Positions 1-9,305 of a stretch of 64,000 nucleotides of DNA are shown here, one piece after another. Source of the stretch: Trematomus loennbergii (lineage: Eukaryota > Chordata > Actinopteri > Perciformes > Nototheniidae); assembly GCA_012861695.1 (NCBI GenBank), contig JAAOOA010001148.1, forward strand, positions 62,001 to 126,000, read 5' to 3'. Numbering within the stretch: the stretch's first letter is position 1; every line of letters starts with the position of its first letter. The notes under the pieces are model-generated. The model worked only from the letters and a program-made list of their open reading frames with translations. It was not told the DNA's origin and searched no databases. The position numbers were made by a program, and so were the translations under genes.

Positions 1-50
<50 letters not shown>

Positions 51-61
51 GAGAGAGAGAC

Positions 62-111
<50 letters not shown>

Positions 112-937
112 AGAGAGTTACGTGGGTTGTTGTTAGCATCTGGTGCTAGCTCGGAGCTAACGGAGATTAGAAGCTGTTTCAACAATAAGGAGAGGGATAG
201 TCCTCTCCTGTCGGACTGAGAGAGATAACGTCAGCTCAGGGAGGTAAAGGACTCTCTGAGTGATTAGGTTGTAAACTTTAGTCTAGTTATCTCAGTGGGT
301 CTCAAACGGTTTGGTCATCTATGTAAACAAATATTTCCATCTATGTAATATATAGTTGTATATAAAATAAGTTAAGAAATCCTTCCAATGTGTACTATAG
401 GTCAGTACAAAAATAAAAAACACAGTTTGAAAGGGGAGTGATTAGTCAAATATGCATAAATAAAAAGAAAAAATGCAGACTAGGTAAGATAAAGATAGGA
501 GAGAGGAGTTTATCAATGATTTGTTATTGGTTGTGAGCTTATTCTAATGGCTTTTTGATTATTGAAATATATACAGTTCTGTTTCATATGAGTGTTGAGA
601 ACTGTATCCATAAATCTCTTAATGTTGCCCTCAAAGTGCACCAGATTGATGCATTCAACTTCAATTTAAAGAAACAAATCTTCCCGGGGTGCATGCCCCC
701 GGACCCCCCTAGAGGATGTCAGGTAATCACAAATAAAACAGGTTCACATGGATAGGATACTAGATAAGTGTGCACACTCATTATATACACTACACATTTT
801 TCTTGGATTTGTTAACACTATAGTCCCTAATATATTTGTAGAAAGGCAGGAAATGGAATTAAATTGAGAAAATATTTCATTGCGGAGGACCCCCTGTTTT
901 GTGTCCCCCCACTTCTCAAACCAAAGTTACACCCTTG
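1..937. mobile_element. hAT-like non-autonomous element, left part outside the window
   Basis: It opens with an (AG)n tract at about 1-115. A block follows containing GTTGTTGTTAGCATCTGG, then a C-rich stretch near 680-710, and it ends in TTACACCCTTG at 937. A complete relative at 54568-55394 has the same right end, an 8-bp target duplication and inner repeats, and the end of 19808-22546 shares the middle block. The element abuts the lectin module at 938. Its left end and target duplication lie outside the window. No gene is seen; the reading frame at 555-755 is a by-product. Confidence 0.6.
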
Positions 938-1176
938 GGCTCTGTAAGGAAGTCTGAAGGAAGGGGCAGATTTTTTTCGGTTGTGTACTTTCAAATTCTA
1001 GCTTACTCTAGCTGGTTTCTCCATTCTTACCTACCCTACCTTTAAGCTCACACACACTATTGTATGGACATATACTGTATGTTCACCTGTTCTCACAAAT
1101 AATAAAATAATTTAGATTATGAGCTCAAAAAATTAACTAAACAGGGAATATGAAAGAATCAAATTGAAGAACTCAC

Positions 1177-2001
1177 CACATTTACAGAGGAACGGGTGTT
1201 TTTCTGCGCGTAGCCGTTCTCCCCATCGTCCAGAAACACTCTTCATCAAAGCTCCACAGTTTCCGTCAGATGGAGTATAAACAGCTTTGCCTGTTTTCCA
1301 GTATCTGAATGAGGATAATGTCTGGTCCGACCACACCCACATGTCCCTGAAGAGGCCAACCCACACTTGCTGGTCCCCGGCTACTTCCCTGATGATCTGA
1401 TACTCTGCATCATTCCACACTGGCCAGGTCTGTGTAGAATTGTCTGCAGTGGTCTCGAGCAGCAATCCAGGTCCTAGCATTTGCAACGTGCACGTACTGA
1501 TCTCTACCTTGTTTTCCTCCTATGAAGAAAACCACAAGTTTATCGTTTTTGTGTGTCTCTCTGTGTATTAGAAAGACTGGTGCTGATTGTTTTGATCCTT
1601 AAAGACGCCTTGTGTATACAGGCTTTTTGGGGTTTCCCTTCTACTGCGTTATATTGGTTTGTGTGCATGTAAATGGTCTGCAAAGGCTAAAACCCCTGCC
1701 TGAAACGCCTCCATTGGACTCCTTTGTTTACGTCTGTAACATAGTGACATCACTATGTAACACTCATTCTCCTATTGGCTAGTGCTCCAACACATTGTAC
1801 GTGATAGGCTAGGGGGCGGGACATCTCTAAGCGGTTGACCAATCACAACAGAGCCGGCCAGCTAACCAATCAGAGCAGACTGGGCTCTGGTTTCAGACAG
1901 AGGGTGAAAGAGGTGCTGCAGCACAGGCAGTATGATAAAAATAAAGAGCTTTTTGAACATTAAAGCATGGAAACATGTCACAGTAGAGGCACACATTTGA
2001 A

Positions 2002-2097
<96 letters not shown>

Positions 2098-2932
2098 TGA
2101 CTCCAGAATCAAAGTGTCACTCACCATCAAAGCAAATTGAAAGTTGTGTGGTGGTGCACTGTCTGACAAACAGTGTCCCGTTGTTGAAGGCTCCACAGCT
2201 GAAACCAGTATCTTTTGCATGTACCAAATTAAATACTCTCTTTCTCCCTTCTTGTAGAAATCTTTTTCAGTTATGGACCAGTGCCACCTCTGCTCCCCTT
2301 TCATGAGTCCTATCCACACGGCATCATCGTACTGGCCCTCAACAGATCTCAGCACTGTTTCAATATCTCCCAGGTCCTCTATGGTGGCAAGGTCGAGACA
2401 ATTCTCTCTGCAGAAACTCTGAGCCTCTCGCCAGGTTTTCTTTTCTTTGAATAAGACAAACTCAGGTTGTTGGTTGAGTACACATGAGGACAGAGAGCAC
2501 AGCGCTGTGGGAGAGAAGCCATGGAGATACATTTCAACTGAAAAATACAATAAACATACTCAAATTATATTCAATTACACTTTTATATTTTAAGAGCCAT
2601 TTAAATTATGATTTGAATTGATTGATTGATTGATTTAGTTAGTGCATGATTAAGTTAGTTTTGTTAACTGATTAATGTAGTAATTGATTGAGTTAATGAT
2701 TGGTTAATTGGTTGGTTTGATATCTGGAGGAGAGAAACTGTGTAATAGAAAATCAAAAACATGCTGCAGCTGAGAGAAACTACAGTATTGTGACAAATGA
2801 TCATTTACATCCTTGTAAGTCACATTGGTTTGTCAAACGAAAGCTAATGTTTATTCAGAGACTGTTCACTTAGAGAAAGTAAAAGGAGTTACACTTACCT
2901 GAAAGTAGAATGAGATTTAGAATCCAATCCAT
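1177..2932 (-). pseudogene. C-type lectin-like gene, copy A (two CTL domains, frameshifted)
   Basis: Three exons read right to left. Exon 1 (2932-2899) encodes a signal peptide beginning MDWILNLILL and ends at a GTAAGT donor. Exon 2 (2537-2125) follows a TTTTTCAG acceptor and encodes the first CTL domain, with the WIGL motif and its cysteines, ending at GTGAGT. Exon 3 (1519-1177) encodes the second domain, with WVGL and the terminal FLCKC. All junctions are phase 1. The layout matches the secreted two-CTLD lectin-like proteins of fish, which bind carbohydrate or other ligands outside the cell; the ligand here is unknown. Exon 2 lacks one base near 2213 and exon 3 lacks two near 1411, so the frame breaks twice. 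The WxxxxC cysteine of domain 2 is missing. A last short exon below 1177 may exist but is not resolved. Copies B and C carry different breaks, so consensus error is an alternative to true decay. Confidence 0.75.
2004..2095. repeat. (GT)n microsatellite in intron 2 of lectin copy A
   Basis: About 46 GT dinucleotides lie just downstream (in gene sense) of the exon 2 donor. The same intronic tract is 24 bp long in copy B (45764-45787) and about 48 bp in copy C (58914-58961). It is therefore a shared, length-variable marker of the triplication. Confidence 0.95.
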
Positions 2933-3583
2933 AACTCTGATGAGGCGGAGAAAGCAAGATTTAGTTATACTGCAATACAATTGTTGAAAGACTGAATTTA
3001 ACAGACAAAGTTCAAGATTTAAAAGTGGGATTAGCTCATGAAATAGTTGACCAAATGCCCAAAAATGATAGCATGATTTTTAACATATTGAGATTTAATA
3101 ATAAAAAGATGAACAACTGATTTACCTGACGTATGCTAAGTCTTCACTGGTCAATTGTTGATTGCATTGTCTGTGTCTTTTCTTCTTAAAAATAATATCT
3201 ATGTTATTTGTTCAGCTCTGAATCCCTCTCTCCTCTGTGATCACAGGGCTATATGGTTATGTAGTTTGAACATACATGAATACATGGGTTGAGTTTACAT
3301 CCAGTGTCTCATATCCATATACAAATGTTTCTTCCTCTTATGTAAACGTGCAATCTCTGGAACGTGTACAATGCAAACTTTATTATAATAATGTTCAAGG
3401 GCAAAGTAAAGATACATACACACCTAACAACATCTATTTACATTTGTTGTACTAGACAGATATAGGGCTTGATTACCGACGAGCCCTGGTAAAAAGAATA
3501 TTTTTTATTGGTAGGTGCTTGTAATATTTATTATTCACCACAACATAATGCAGTACAATGTTTTGGGGAAATATTTTCCAAGG
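2933..3583. other. 5' flank of lectin copy A
   Basis: AT-rich DNA upstream of the lectin start. It is shared with copies B (49121-49720) and C (59801-60175), and parts recur at 35920-36190 and 61000-61280. No coding sequence is seen. The similarity of all three flanks shows that the duplicated unit includes the probable promoter region. The palindromic element begins at its distal end. Confidence 0.6.
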
Positions 3584-3589
3584 CCCATA
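3584..3589. repeat. Left target-site duplication of the palindromic element (CCCATA)
   Basis: CCCATA directly precedes AGTAGTAATAC and is repeated at 18479-18484 just after the other terminus. A paralogous locus without the insert (49721-49735) reads AGGCCCATAAATTTG, so one copy of the hexamer is the pre-insertion state. Confidence 0.8.
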
Positions 3590-3671
3590 AGTAGTAATAC
3601 AAATACTGTTTCAATCACATTAGTATGCATAAAAAGTGACAGGTCACACCTGCCTCATCAGTACTACTACT
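3590..3671. promoter_or_regulatory. Terminal segment able to fold (AGTAGTA end paired with an internal copy)
   Basis: The terminal 11 bases AGTAGTAATAC are complementary in 10 of 11 positions to GTACTACTACT at 3661-3671. The last about 80 bp can therefore form a hairpin stem. The right terminus has the same arrangement (18397-18407 with 18468-18478). The trinucleotide repeat at the tip resembles the sliding-back starts of protein-primed replicons. Its role as an origin is inference. Confidence 0.45.
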
Positions 3672-3726
3672 TATGCTAATGAGCCCCTTTGATATGCTAA
3701 TGAGCCCCTTTGTTCGAGGTGTTATC

Positions 3727-4211
3727 ACATGTAGTGTGTGACATTCCCCCATTGTAGTAGATCCTTTGTTGTGTAATCTAATTAGCCTTTGATGTCTGAT
3801 CCCTTTGTTGTCTATCCTTTGATGTGAGGGTGAGGTGTTTGTGACATGTAGGTGTGATATCCCTTGTTGTAGTAGATCCTGTGTGTATAATCTAATTAGC
3901 CTTTGATGTCTGCCCCCTTTTGTTGTCTAATCTAATTACCCTTTGATGTCTATCCTTTGATGTGAGGGATGGGGTGTTTGTAACATAGGTGTTAACTCCC
4001 CATTGTAGTAGATCCTTTGTTGTATAATCTAATTAGCCATTGATGTCTGACCCCTTGTTGTCTAATCAAATTAGCCCTTTGATGTCTGTCCTTTGATGTA
4101 AGTTGGGAGGTGTTATAACATGTAGGTGTGTGTATGCACCGGTGTGTTATAAGCCTTTGATGTCAATCTAATTAGCCCTTTGATGTATGTCCTTTGATCA
4201 GTGTTTGTGAT
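3727..4211. repeat. Subterminal tandem array, about four 90-140-bp units (left)
   Basis: Imperfect units contain CATGTAGGTGTG, TTGTAGTAGATCC, AATCTAATTAGCC and TTTGATGTCTG in order. Units start near 3727, 3843, 3982 and 4118, and the last is shortened. The array lies just inside the terminus, where replication or integration proteins might bind. No coding sequence is seen. Confidence 0.75.
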
Positions 4212-4416
4212 TAGTGTTAAGGTAGTCTCTTTGAAGTTGTGTGAGACTGTCTCGCACCCCGTCCTCCTCTCACCTCTACCCCCTCTCACCCCTTCCCCTT
4301 CCTTTTGCTGTGATGTCAGAAGATAGAGGTGGAGGGTGGAGTTAGATGAAAAATAAAATCCGTGCAAACTAGATAAAAAGCCACTCACCAAGTCACCTAA
4401 ACTTTCAAAAACGAAA

Positions 4417-4554
4417 ATGGCAAAGAGACGCATCGATATGGGTTTAATCAGCGAGACGCCTGTGACAACTTACCGCCATCCGTCGGGAGCGCCAGTCAAG
4501 AAACGGATGCAGTTTCTGTGCCGGGTTCAGACCCTCCGTCTGGGCTCTTCATGA
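4417..4554 (+). CDS. Short ORF near the left terminus (45 codons)
   Basis: Starts MAKRRIDMGL and is basic (many Lys/Arg). It stops after 45 residues. In the right arm the same start opens a 79-residue frame because of one extra base near codon 43, so the true C-terminus is uncertain. The ATG sits in AAAATGGC, a good start context. It is flanked by repeated AAGTCACCTAAA boxes (4390, 4671). The family is not recognised; it may be a first exon or a chance frame. Confidence 0.3.
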   Translation: MAKRRIDMGLISETPVTTYRHPSGAPVKKRMQFLCRVQTLRLGSS

Positions 4555-4679
4555 AAAATGGAGTCTGGATGTGTGAGACTGTCTCCCCTCCCTCCCCTCC
4601 CACCCCACCCCTCCCCTCCCCCAGCCGGTCACCTCTTGATTTGGCTATCAGCCATTAATTTTCACTCACCAAGTCACCT

Positions 4680-6004
4680 AAAACTTTTATTGTCCTCTCT
4701 AAATTAGATTAGTTTTAATATGATTTGTGTTAACTATGGATGTTCTCTTAAGTTGTAGGGCTTGTGAACTAATGTTTAATTATTTTACTAACTACAACAA
4801 AGTCTCTTTGAGAGGAAAATAATAATTTAAAGATCTTAATGACCCCTTGATCTTGTCTTTTTATTGTTTAATTACTTTATTAACTATAAGGAAGATTTAC
4901 TGGTATGCTTCCCTAGATGATGTAAATAGTCCAAGTGCCATGTTAGGGGGACATTACGGAACTCAGGAGTCCGCCCTTTGAGGCGTTGTTAACATTAATG
5001 CTTTTGTTTTTGTTACTAAGATACTTTTTTAGATACACTTTTGAAGTGAGCAATACTTTACAACTGGTAGAAAGTTAAGTACTTGTATGGAATTGGGTTT
5101 TCTTTTAGAGCTGTTTTCAGTGAGACAATGCAGTTTCTGATCATTTTAAGTTTTCAAGTTTCAAGGCTTTATGGCATATGCCCATTAGCTACAGTGTAGA
5201 TATGTCAATGAAAAACATAGGTCACAGGCTCCTCCAACACTGCAACATATATATATATATATATATAGAGCACATAAAACAGATAAAATACTGCAATAGA
5301 GTGTTTTGATATGACAGATTTGTGCGTAATTCTCTCACAAAGGAACTGTAAGATACACGTTTATGTATGGAAAACTTTATAACTTGGTAAAATATTCATT
5401 CATTTGTAATGAATTACTTGACTAACATTACTTTTTTTAAATATATGTTTTTAGATGCTTTACTTTTGATTTCTTTCATGTTATTTTAACACAACATTAC
5501 TTTTTTCATATTTTTCAACATACTGTGATATTTGTTTTTTCCCTCCTTTTTCCATTATATTTTTGAATATACAGTGATTTTTATCAAAATACAACATGCA
5601 ACTATTACATTATACAATATTACGACTTTTTGCGATATTTTCAACACAATATACTTTTTTTGTAGGGCTTCAGGATATGTGGCATGTCATGCATAAAACC
5701 GGTGTCATCTTTCCTGAAACTGACGTGCTGTCCGTTTTACAAACAAGTTATCTTTCTGCTTCTTCACCCTCTGAATTTTCCTCCCCCGTCCCTCTTCCTT
5801 CAGCCATCACAACAATAATCAAGTCAGATCTTTGAAATTAAACACCTCTTCCCAAAGCGTGACTTCCCTATTGAGGGAGTGGGGCAGTAGGGCCTAACCC
5901 GATTGGCCAAATATACTAATATGCATAACGTATGGTATGTTTGAAAAAACTAACCATCTATCCAGTTCAAGCTGTCTTTAAGATGTGACATTGCGCTATG
6001 ACTT
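4680..6004. other. AT-rich non-coding part of the left arm
   Basis: No convincing gene is seen. Copies of the AAGATACTTTTTTAGATACAC / ACAACTGGTAGAAAGTTAAG repeat at 5020-5110 and 5340-5400 recur at 7680-8440. An (AT)n run lies at 5250-5267. A LINE-like tail occupies about 5150-5262 in inverse orientation. The region is mirrored at 16070-17400. Confidence 0.6.
5150..5262 (-). repeat. LINE-like 3' tail fragment inside the viral-like arm
   Basis: Read in reverse, TGTTGGAGGAGC ... CTACACTGTAGCT ... GCATATG matches the host repeat at 40145-40245, which continues into an AT-rich tail. A host-type retroposon tail is thus embedded in the arm and mirrored near 16810-16915. It was present before the palindrome formed. 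Confidence 0.55.
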
Positions 6005-6274
6005 TTTCCCCGTAAAATCGTGACAAACTATTACTTATTCTTAAATTTGACCTCTTGCTGCTGGTTGAAAATGATAGATGAAAAATAACTTTTTAAAAAG
6101 AGTCAAACAGCGAGGGACATTATACGGGTGAAAGAAACTCTCATTTCTACAGATGACTCCCCCCCCTCAATGCAATAAGTCCCACCCCAATCAGCAAATC
6201 ATCCAAAACTAAGGACCCCACTAAGACGACCGTTGAAAACTAGCCATGGATCTGAGAAAAACCAAGTCTGATGT
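6005..6274 (+). promoter_or_regulatory. Leader cassette 1 (upstream of ORF1, left arm)
   Basis: About 270 bp, near-identical in two blocks to 8512-8757: a distal block with GTAAAATCGTGACAAACTA, and a proximal block from TTCTACAGATGACTCCCC through GAAAACTAGCC. It ends inside the ORF1 start (MDLRKTKS). An upstream ATG at 6151 gives a 19-codon frame that closes before ORF1. TTCTACAG just before that ATG resembles a 3' splice site. Promoter function is inferred from position and duplication. Confidence 0.55.
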
Positions 6275-7346
6275 AGCCTACCCTTATTATCACCAGGATA
6301 ACGGATATGGGCTTAATGACTGGATGTTACAAAGTAAGGGAGAGGATGTTCCCGAAGAAGAGCTTTCCTCTATATCATATCCATGTAAGGTCTTTAGGAC
6401 AAAAGAGGACTATGATAAAATGACATATGAAGAATATCTTTCTTTAAAAGATGGTATTATAGATAACCTTTATAGAAACAATATATCTCATACAACTCGC
6501 CAAGATCGCAAACGACAATTAGCAGAAAAGAAAAGCAAAAGTAAAGAAAACCGAAGAAAAAGAAAAAGCAAAATGAAAAGGAGAAGAAAAATGAAAAGCA
6601 AACGCAGAATGCGAATGAAAAGAAAAGGGACAATAGGACGGAAAAAGACAAAAAGAAGGAAGGTGAAAAGAAAAAGGAACAAAGTGAAGAAATTTCAACT
6701 AACTATAGAGGATGCTGATAGTGTTGTAGAGCCATTACTGGATCATAATAATCTTATAGATCATCTACCGCTAACCGACTGCTGCGAATGTGTTGAACAA
6801 ATACCAAAAGCAATGGCAGAGCTCTGCTTCAATATAATGAGAGAAAAAGCACGATACTGTGGAATTGCCCAAATTGGCGACAGTGCCAGAACATGTATTA
6901 AAAGACTGTTGGAGGATCTCTATTCTAGTATCGGTTGTCATTACAGCGAAGGATATGCCAAAACGTGTGATGACATAGACAAAGCTTTTGAAGACAATTA
7001 TATGGTACCCGTCCTTACAGCTAAACAAATCCTATGCCAGGTATTCAACAGACCACAAGAAGCACAAGAAGCCCCAGAAAGGATTACATTCAGAGCTAAT
7101 AATGGTGAAACCGAAGAAGAAGCAAAGCAGATTATAATCGTTGCGGGTGAAAGGATAGAGAATTTGCAAGTGATGTTAATGCACTTATCTGATATAAAAA
7201 ATGCATTCATTTACTTCCAAGAGACCCCTAAACATCTACTTGGGCAATGTGAATTGAACGATAAACCGATCACTGTAAATGAAACGCGGAGAGAAGCAGC
7301 AGTGCAAATCGTTAAGTCTATTACCTTGTATGCACTACGACATTAA
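6246..7346 (+). CDS. ORF1: 366-aa protein with a long Lys/Arg-rich tract, family unknown
   Basis: The frame runs from ATG in GCCATGG to TAA. Residues 1-85 are acidic and polar and rich in Tyr. Residues about 86-150 are almost entirely Lys and Arg with scattered Ser/Met, like a nucleic-acid-binding or nuclear/nucleolar-targeting segment. Residues 155-366 look helical and globular, with a cysteine cluster (TDCCECVEQ) and further cysteines around 200-260. No polymerase, integrase, helicase or capsid motif is seen. The first residues come from the leader cassette shared with ORF2, where the same DNA is read as internal codons. The right-arm copy is broken by two single-base losses. A nucleic-acid-condensing or chromatin-associated role is only an inference from composition. 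Confidence 0.7.
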   Translation: MDLRKTKSDVAYPYYHQDNGYGLNDWMLQSKGEDVPEEELSSISYPCKVFRTKEDYDKMTYEEYLSLKDGIIDNLYRNNISHTTRQDRKRQLAEKKSKSKENRRKRKSKMKRRRKMKSKRRMRMKRKGTIGRKKTKRRKVKRKRNKVKKFQLTIEDADSVVEPLLDHNNLIDHLPLTDCCECVEQIPKAMAELCFNIMREKARYCGIAQIGDSARTCIKRLLEDLYSSIGCHYSEGYAKTCDDIDKAFEDNYMVPVLTAKQILCQVFNRPQEAQEAPERITFRANNGETEEEAKQIIIVAGERIENLQVMLMHLSDIKNAFIYFQETPKHLLGQCELNDKPITVNETRREAAVQIVKSITLYALRH

Positions 7347-7515
7347 CTTGGTCAAATGTAATATGTCTTTCTGAAAATGTGGCGAATGGTGTGTTTTTCA
7401 ATTAAGCAACCATAACAAATGAAAATGTGTTTTATTTTTGCTTTCATATATAGTAATAGTATTAATTCCTTTGACTAGACTGTACTAAAATAAGACGTTT
7501 CACTGTTAAATAAAA

Positions 7516-7653
7516 ATGGAAGTAGAAAATCGAGATAATGATGAGGTTCGTTATGTATCCAGTAACTATGAACAGCAGTTGAAAATGTTATTTAACCCTT
7601 TAACTCTAATAGACAAATCTAAAATAGCCTCTAGCTTATCTATAAGTTTGTGA
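7516..7653 (+). CDS. Small ORF downstream of ORF1 (45 codons, left arm)
   Basis: Begins MEVENRDNDEV in the context TTAAATAAAAATGG, which is nearly the same as the start of ORF3 (AAAATAAAAATGG). It ends in TGA and is identical in the right arm. The N-terminal half is acidic. It lies 169 bp after ORF1, just as ORF3 follows ORF2, so the two gene pairs have a parallel layout. No family is recognised. Conservation of an uninterrupted frame in both arms is weak support, because the arms are nearly identical anyway. Confidence 0.35.
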   Translation: MEVENRDNDEVRYVSSNYEQQLKMLFNPLTLIDKSKIASSLSISL

Positions 7654-7669
7654 TTTTAACACTTATTCA

Positions 7670-8511
7670 CTGACACAAGGCAGATTTTGGCTTTTTTCTC
7701 TTGCCAAGATACTTTTAGACACACTTTGAGGTATGCAAAACCTTAAAACTAGAAAATGAAGTACATTGTCTGATTAGATTTTTCTTAAAGACTGTTTCTC
7801 TAAAAGGCAAGTTTTGTGATTTTTAACACTTATTTACTGACACAAGGCAGATTTTGACTTTTTTTTCTCTTTTCTTGTGTTACCAAGATACTTTTAGATA
7901 CACTTTAATGTATGCAACACTTAACAAAAGGGTATAATATGCAGTACTTTGTAAGGAATGGGGGTTTCTTTAATACCCCGTTTTTTATTTTTAAAAACAC
8001 TTGTACAGTTAAATAATGTAGGTTTTCTCTGATATTTTAGTTATTTTCAGCTACCAAGATACTTTTTTGATACACTTTTATGTAGGAACATTTGGCAACT
8101 GGTAGAATGTCAATTATTTTGTAACAAAATGTATTTTCTTAAAGACTGTGACTCTAAAAGGGAAGTTTTATTTTTTTTCTCCCGTTGTCTTTTTGGATAC
8201 AGTTTTATGTATGATAACTTTACAACTGGTAGAAAGTTAAGTACTTTTTCTGAACAGATTTTCTTTAAGACTGTGACTCTTAAAGGTAAGACAATCCAGT
8301 TTTATGGAAGTAACTTAAATTATTTTTTGTTTTTCTCCTACAAAGATACTTATAGTTACACTTTAATGGATGCAAAACTTTATAACTTGGTAAAATATTC
8401 ATTATTTTGTAATGAATTGAGTTTTCTTTTTTGTTTTTGTTTTTCAACATACTATTGTACACAATGACTTTTCCATATATATATTTTTTTTTTCAGACAA
8501 ACTATACTTTT
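7670..8511 (+). repeat. Degenerate 110-160-bp tandem repeats between ORF1 and ORF2 (left arm)
   Basis: Five or so units, each with CCAAGATACTTTTAGATACAC, TATGCAAAACTT, ACAACTGGTAGAAAGT and TTTCTTAAAGACTGTGACTC in order, near 7700, 7880, 8060, 8190 and 8340. Related units lie at 5020-5400. They precede leader cassette 2 and could be enhancer-like. The reading frame at 8129-8467 is a by-product. Confidence 0.65.
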
Positions 8512-8757
8512 GACTTTTTCCGTAAAATCGTGACAAACTATTACTTATTCTTAAATTTGACCTCTTGCTGCTTGGTTGGAAATGATAGATGAAAAAGCTA
8601 CAAAGCTTAAAGAACTTTTCTAAAAACTCTCAATTCTACAGATGACTCCCCCCACTCAACGCAATAAGTCCACCCCCCACTCAGCAAATCAGCTAAAACG
8701 AAGGACCCCACTAAGACGACCGTTGAAAACTAGCCAGGATCTGAGAAAAACCAAGTC
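8512..8757 (+). promoter_or_regulatory. Leader cassette 2 (upstream of and into ORF2, left arm)
   Basis: Second copy of the cassette seen at 6005-6274. Here the ATG after TTCTACAG opens a frame that continues through the cassette, giving ORF2 a basic, Thr/Pro-rich N-terminus of about 40 residues. In front of ORF1 the same stretch is closed by stops. Confidence 0.55.
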
Positions 8758-9298
8758 TCCCCCTGCGAGTTGCAGCCAGGAACAAACTCCTGGACTACTA
8801 TCGTCACCACCATTGTGGACACCCAAATCTTGCAGTACTACAGCTGCTGATGTTACTCCTGGGGCCAAGACGTCTCTGTTTTTGAACATAGTGAAATCGG
8901 AGTTGGTTGATATTCTGGAGAGGGTGCTGGATCGGTACAGAGAAGAAATCTGCAATGGATGCCGAGTCAGTCACCCCGGCCAGAGGCAACACGATTGTCT
9001 GAATGACATTCCAGAATATTTCTTCAGAAACAATTACAACGCGTTAATGAAAAGACTTTGGCTCGCCGACTTCATTACTGCGATTGACCAGAGTCTTAAT
9101 GATAAAAACATTTACACGGCTGAATGGAGGATCCAAGGCGCTTCGGAGGCTTTTCTGCACAATCTCAAAACTGCAGACGCCTCAAGGAGAGACTTGAAAA
9201 GATCCATGTCGAGCTGGATGGATAGGAAGAAGACTAATAACCAGCGGTTGATTGAAGCCAGGGATTTTTTTCGATACTTTGACTTTTCTTTAAAGTAA
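8642..9298 (+). CDS. ORF2: 218-aa protein with a Cys/His cluster, family unknown
   Basis: The frame opens at ATGACTCC and ends TAA. Residues 1-45 are basic and low in complexity and come from the shared leader cassette. Residues 46-75 are Ser/Pro-rich. Residues about 80-218 look globular and helical. A compact cluster, CxxC followed by HPxQxxHxC (about residues 103-119), looks like a metal-binding knuckle. I have a vague memory of similar motifs in uncharacterised metazoan and virus-like proteins but cannot verify it. The stop lies 7 bp before the ORF3 start, suggesting a shared transcript. The right-arm copy is full length but differs at residues 33-40 through two compensating indels. Confidence 0.65.
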   Translation: MTPPTQRNKSTPHSANQLKRRTPLRRPLKTSQDLRKTKSPPASCSQEQTPGLLSSPPLWTPKSCSTTAADVTPGAKTSLFLNIVKSELVDILERVLDRYREEICNGCRVSHPGQRQHDCLNDIPEYFFRNNYNALMKRLWLADFITAIDQSLNDKNIYTAEWRIQGASEAFLHNLKTADASRRDLKRSMSSWMDRKKTNNQRLIEARDFFRYFDFSLK

Positions 9299-9305
9299 AA
9301 TAAAA

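Noticed and set aside
1978..2100. Thr/His repeat tail on the lectin domain
   Set aside because: It is intron readthrough of the (GT)n tract beyond the GTGAGT donor.
6457..6682. Phe/Leu-rich membrane-like frames opposite ORF1
   Set aside because: They are the reverse complement of the Lys/Arg codons (AAA/AAG read as TTT/CTT).
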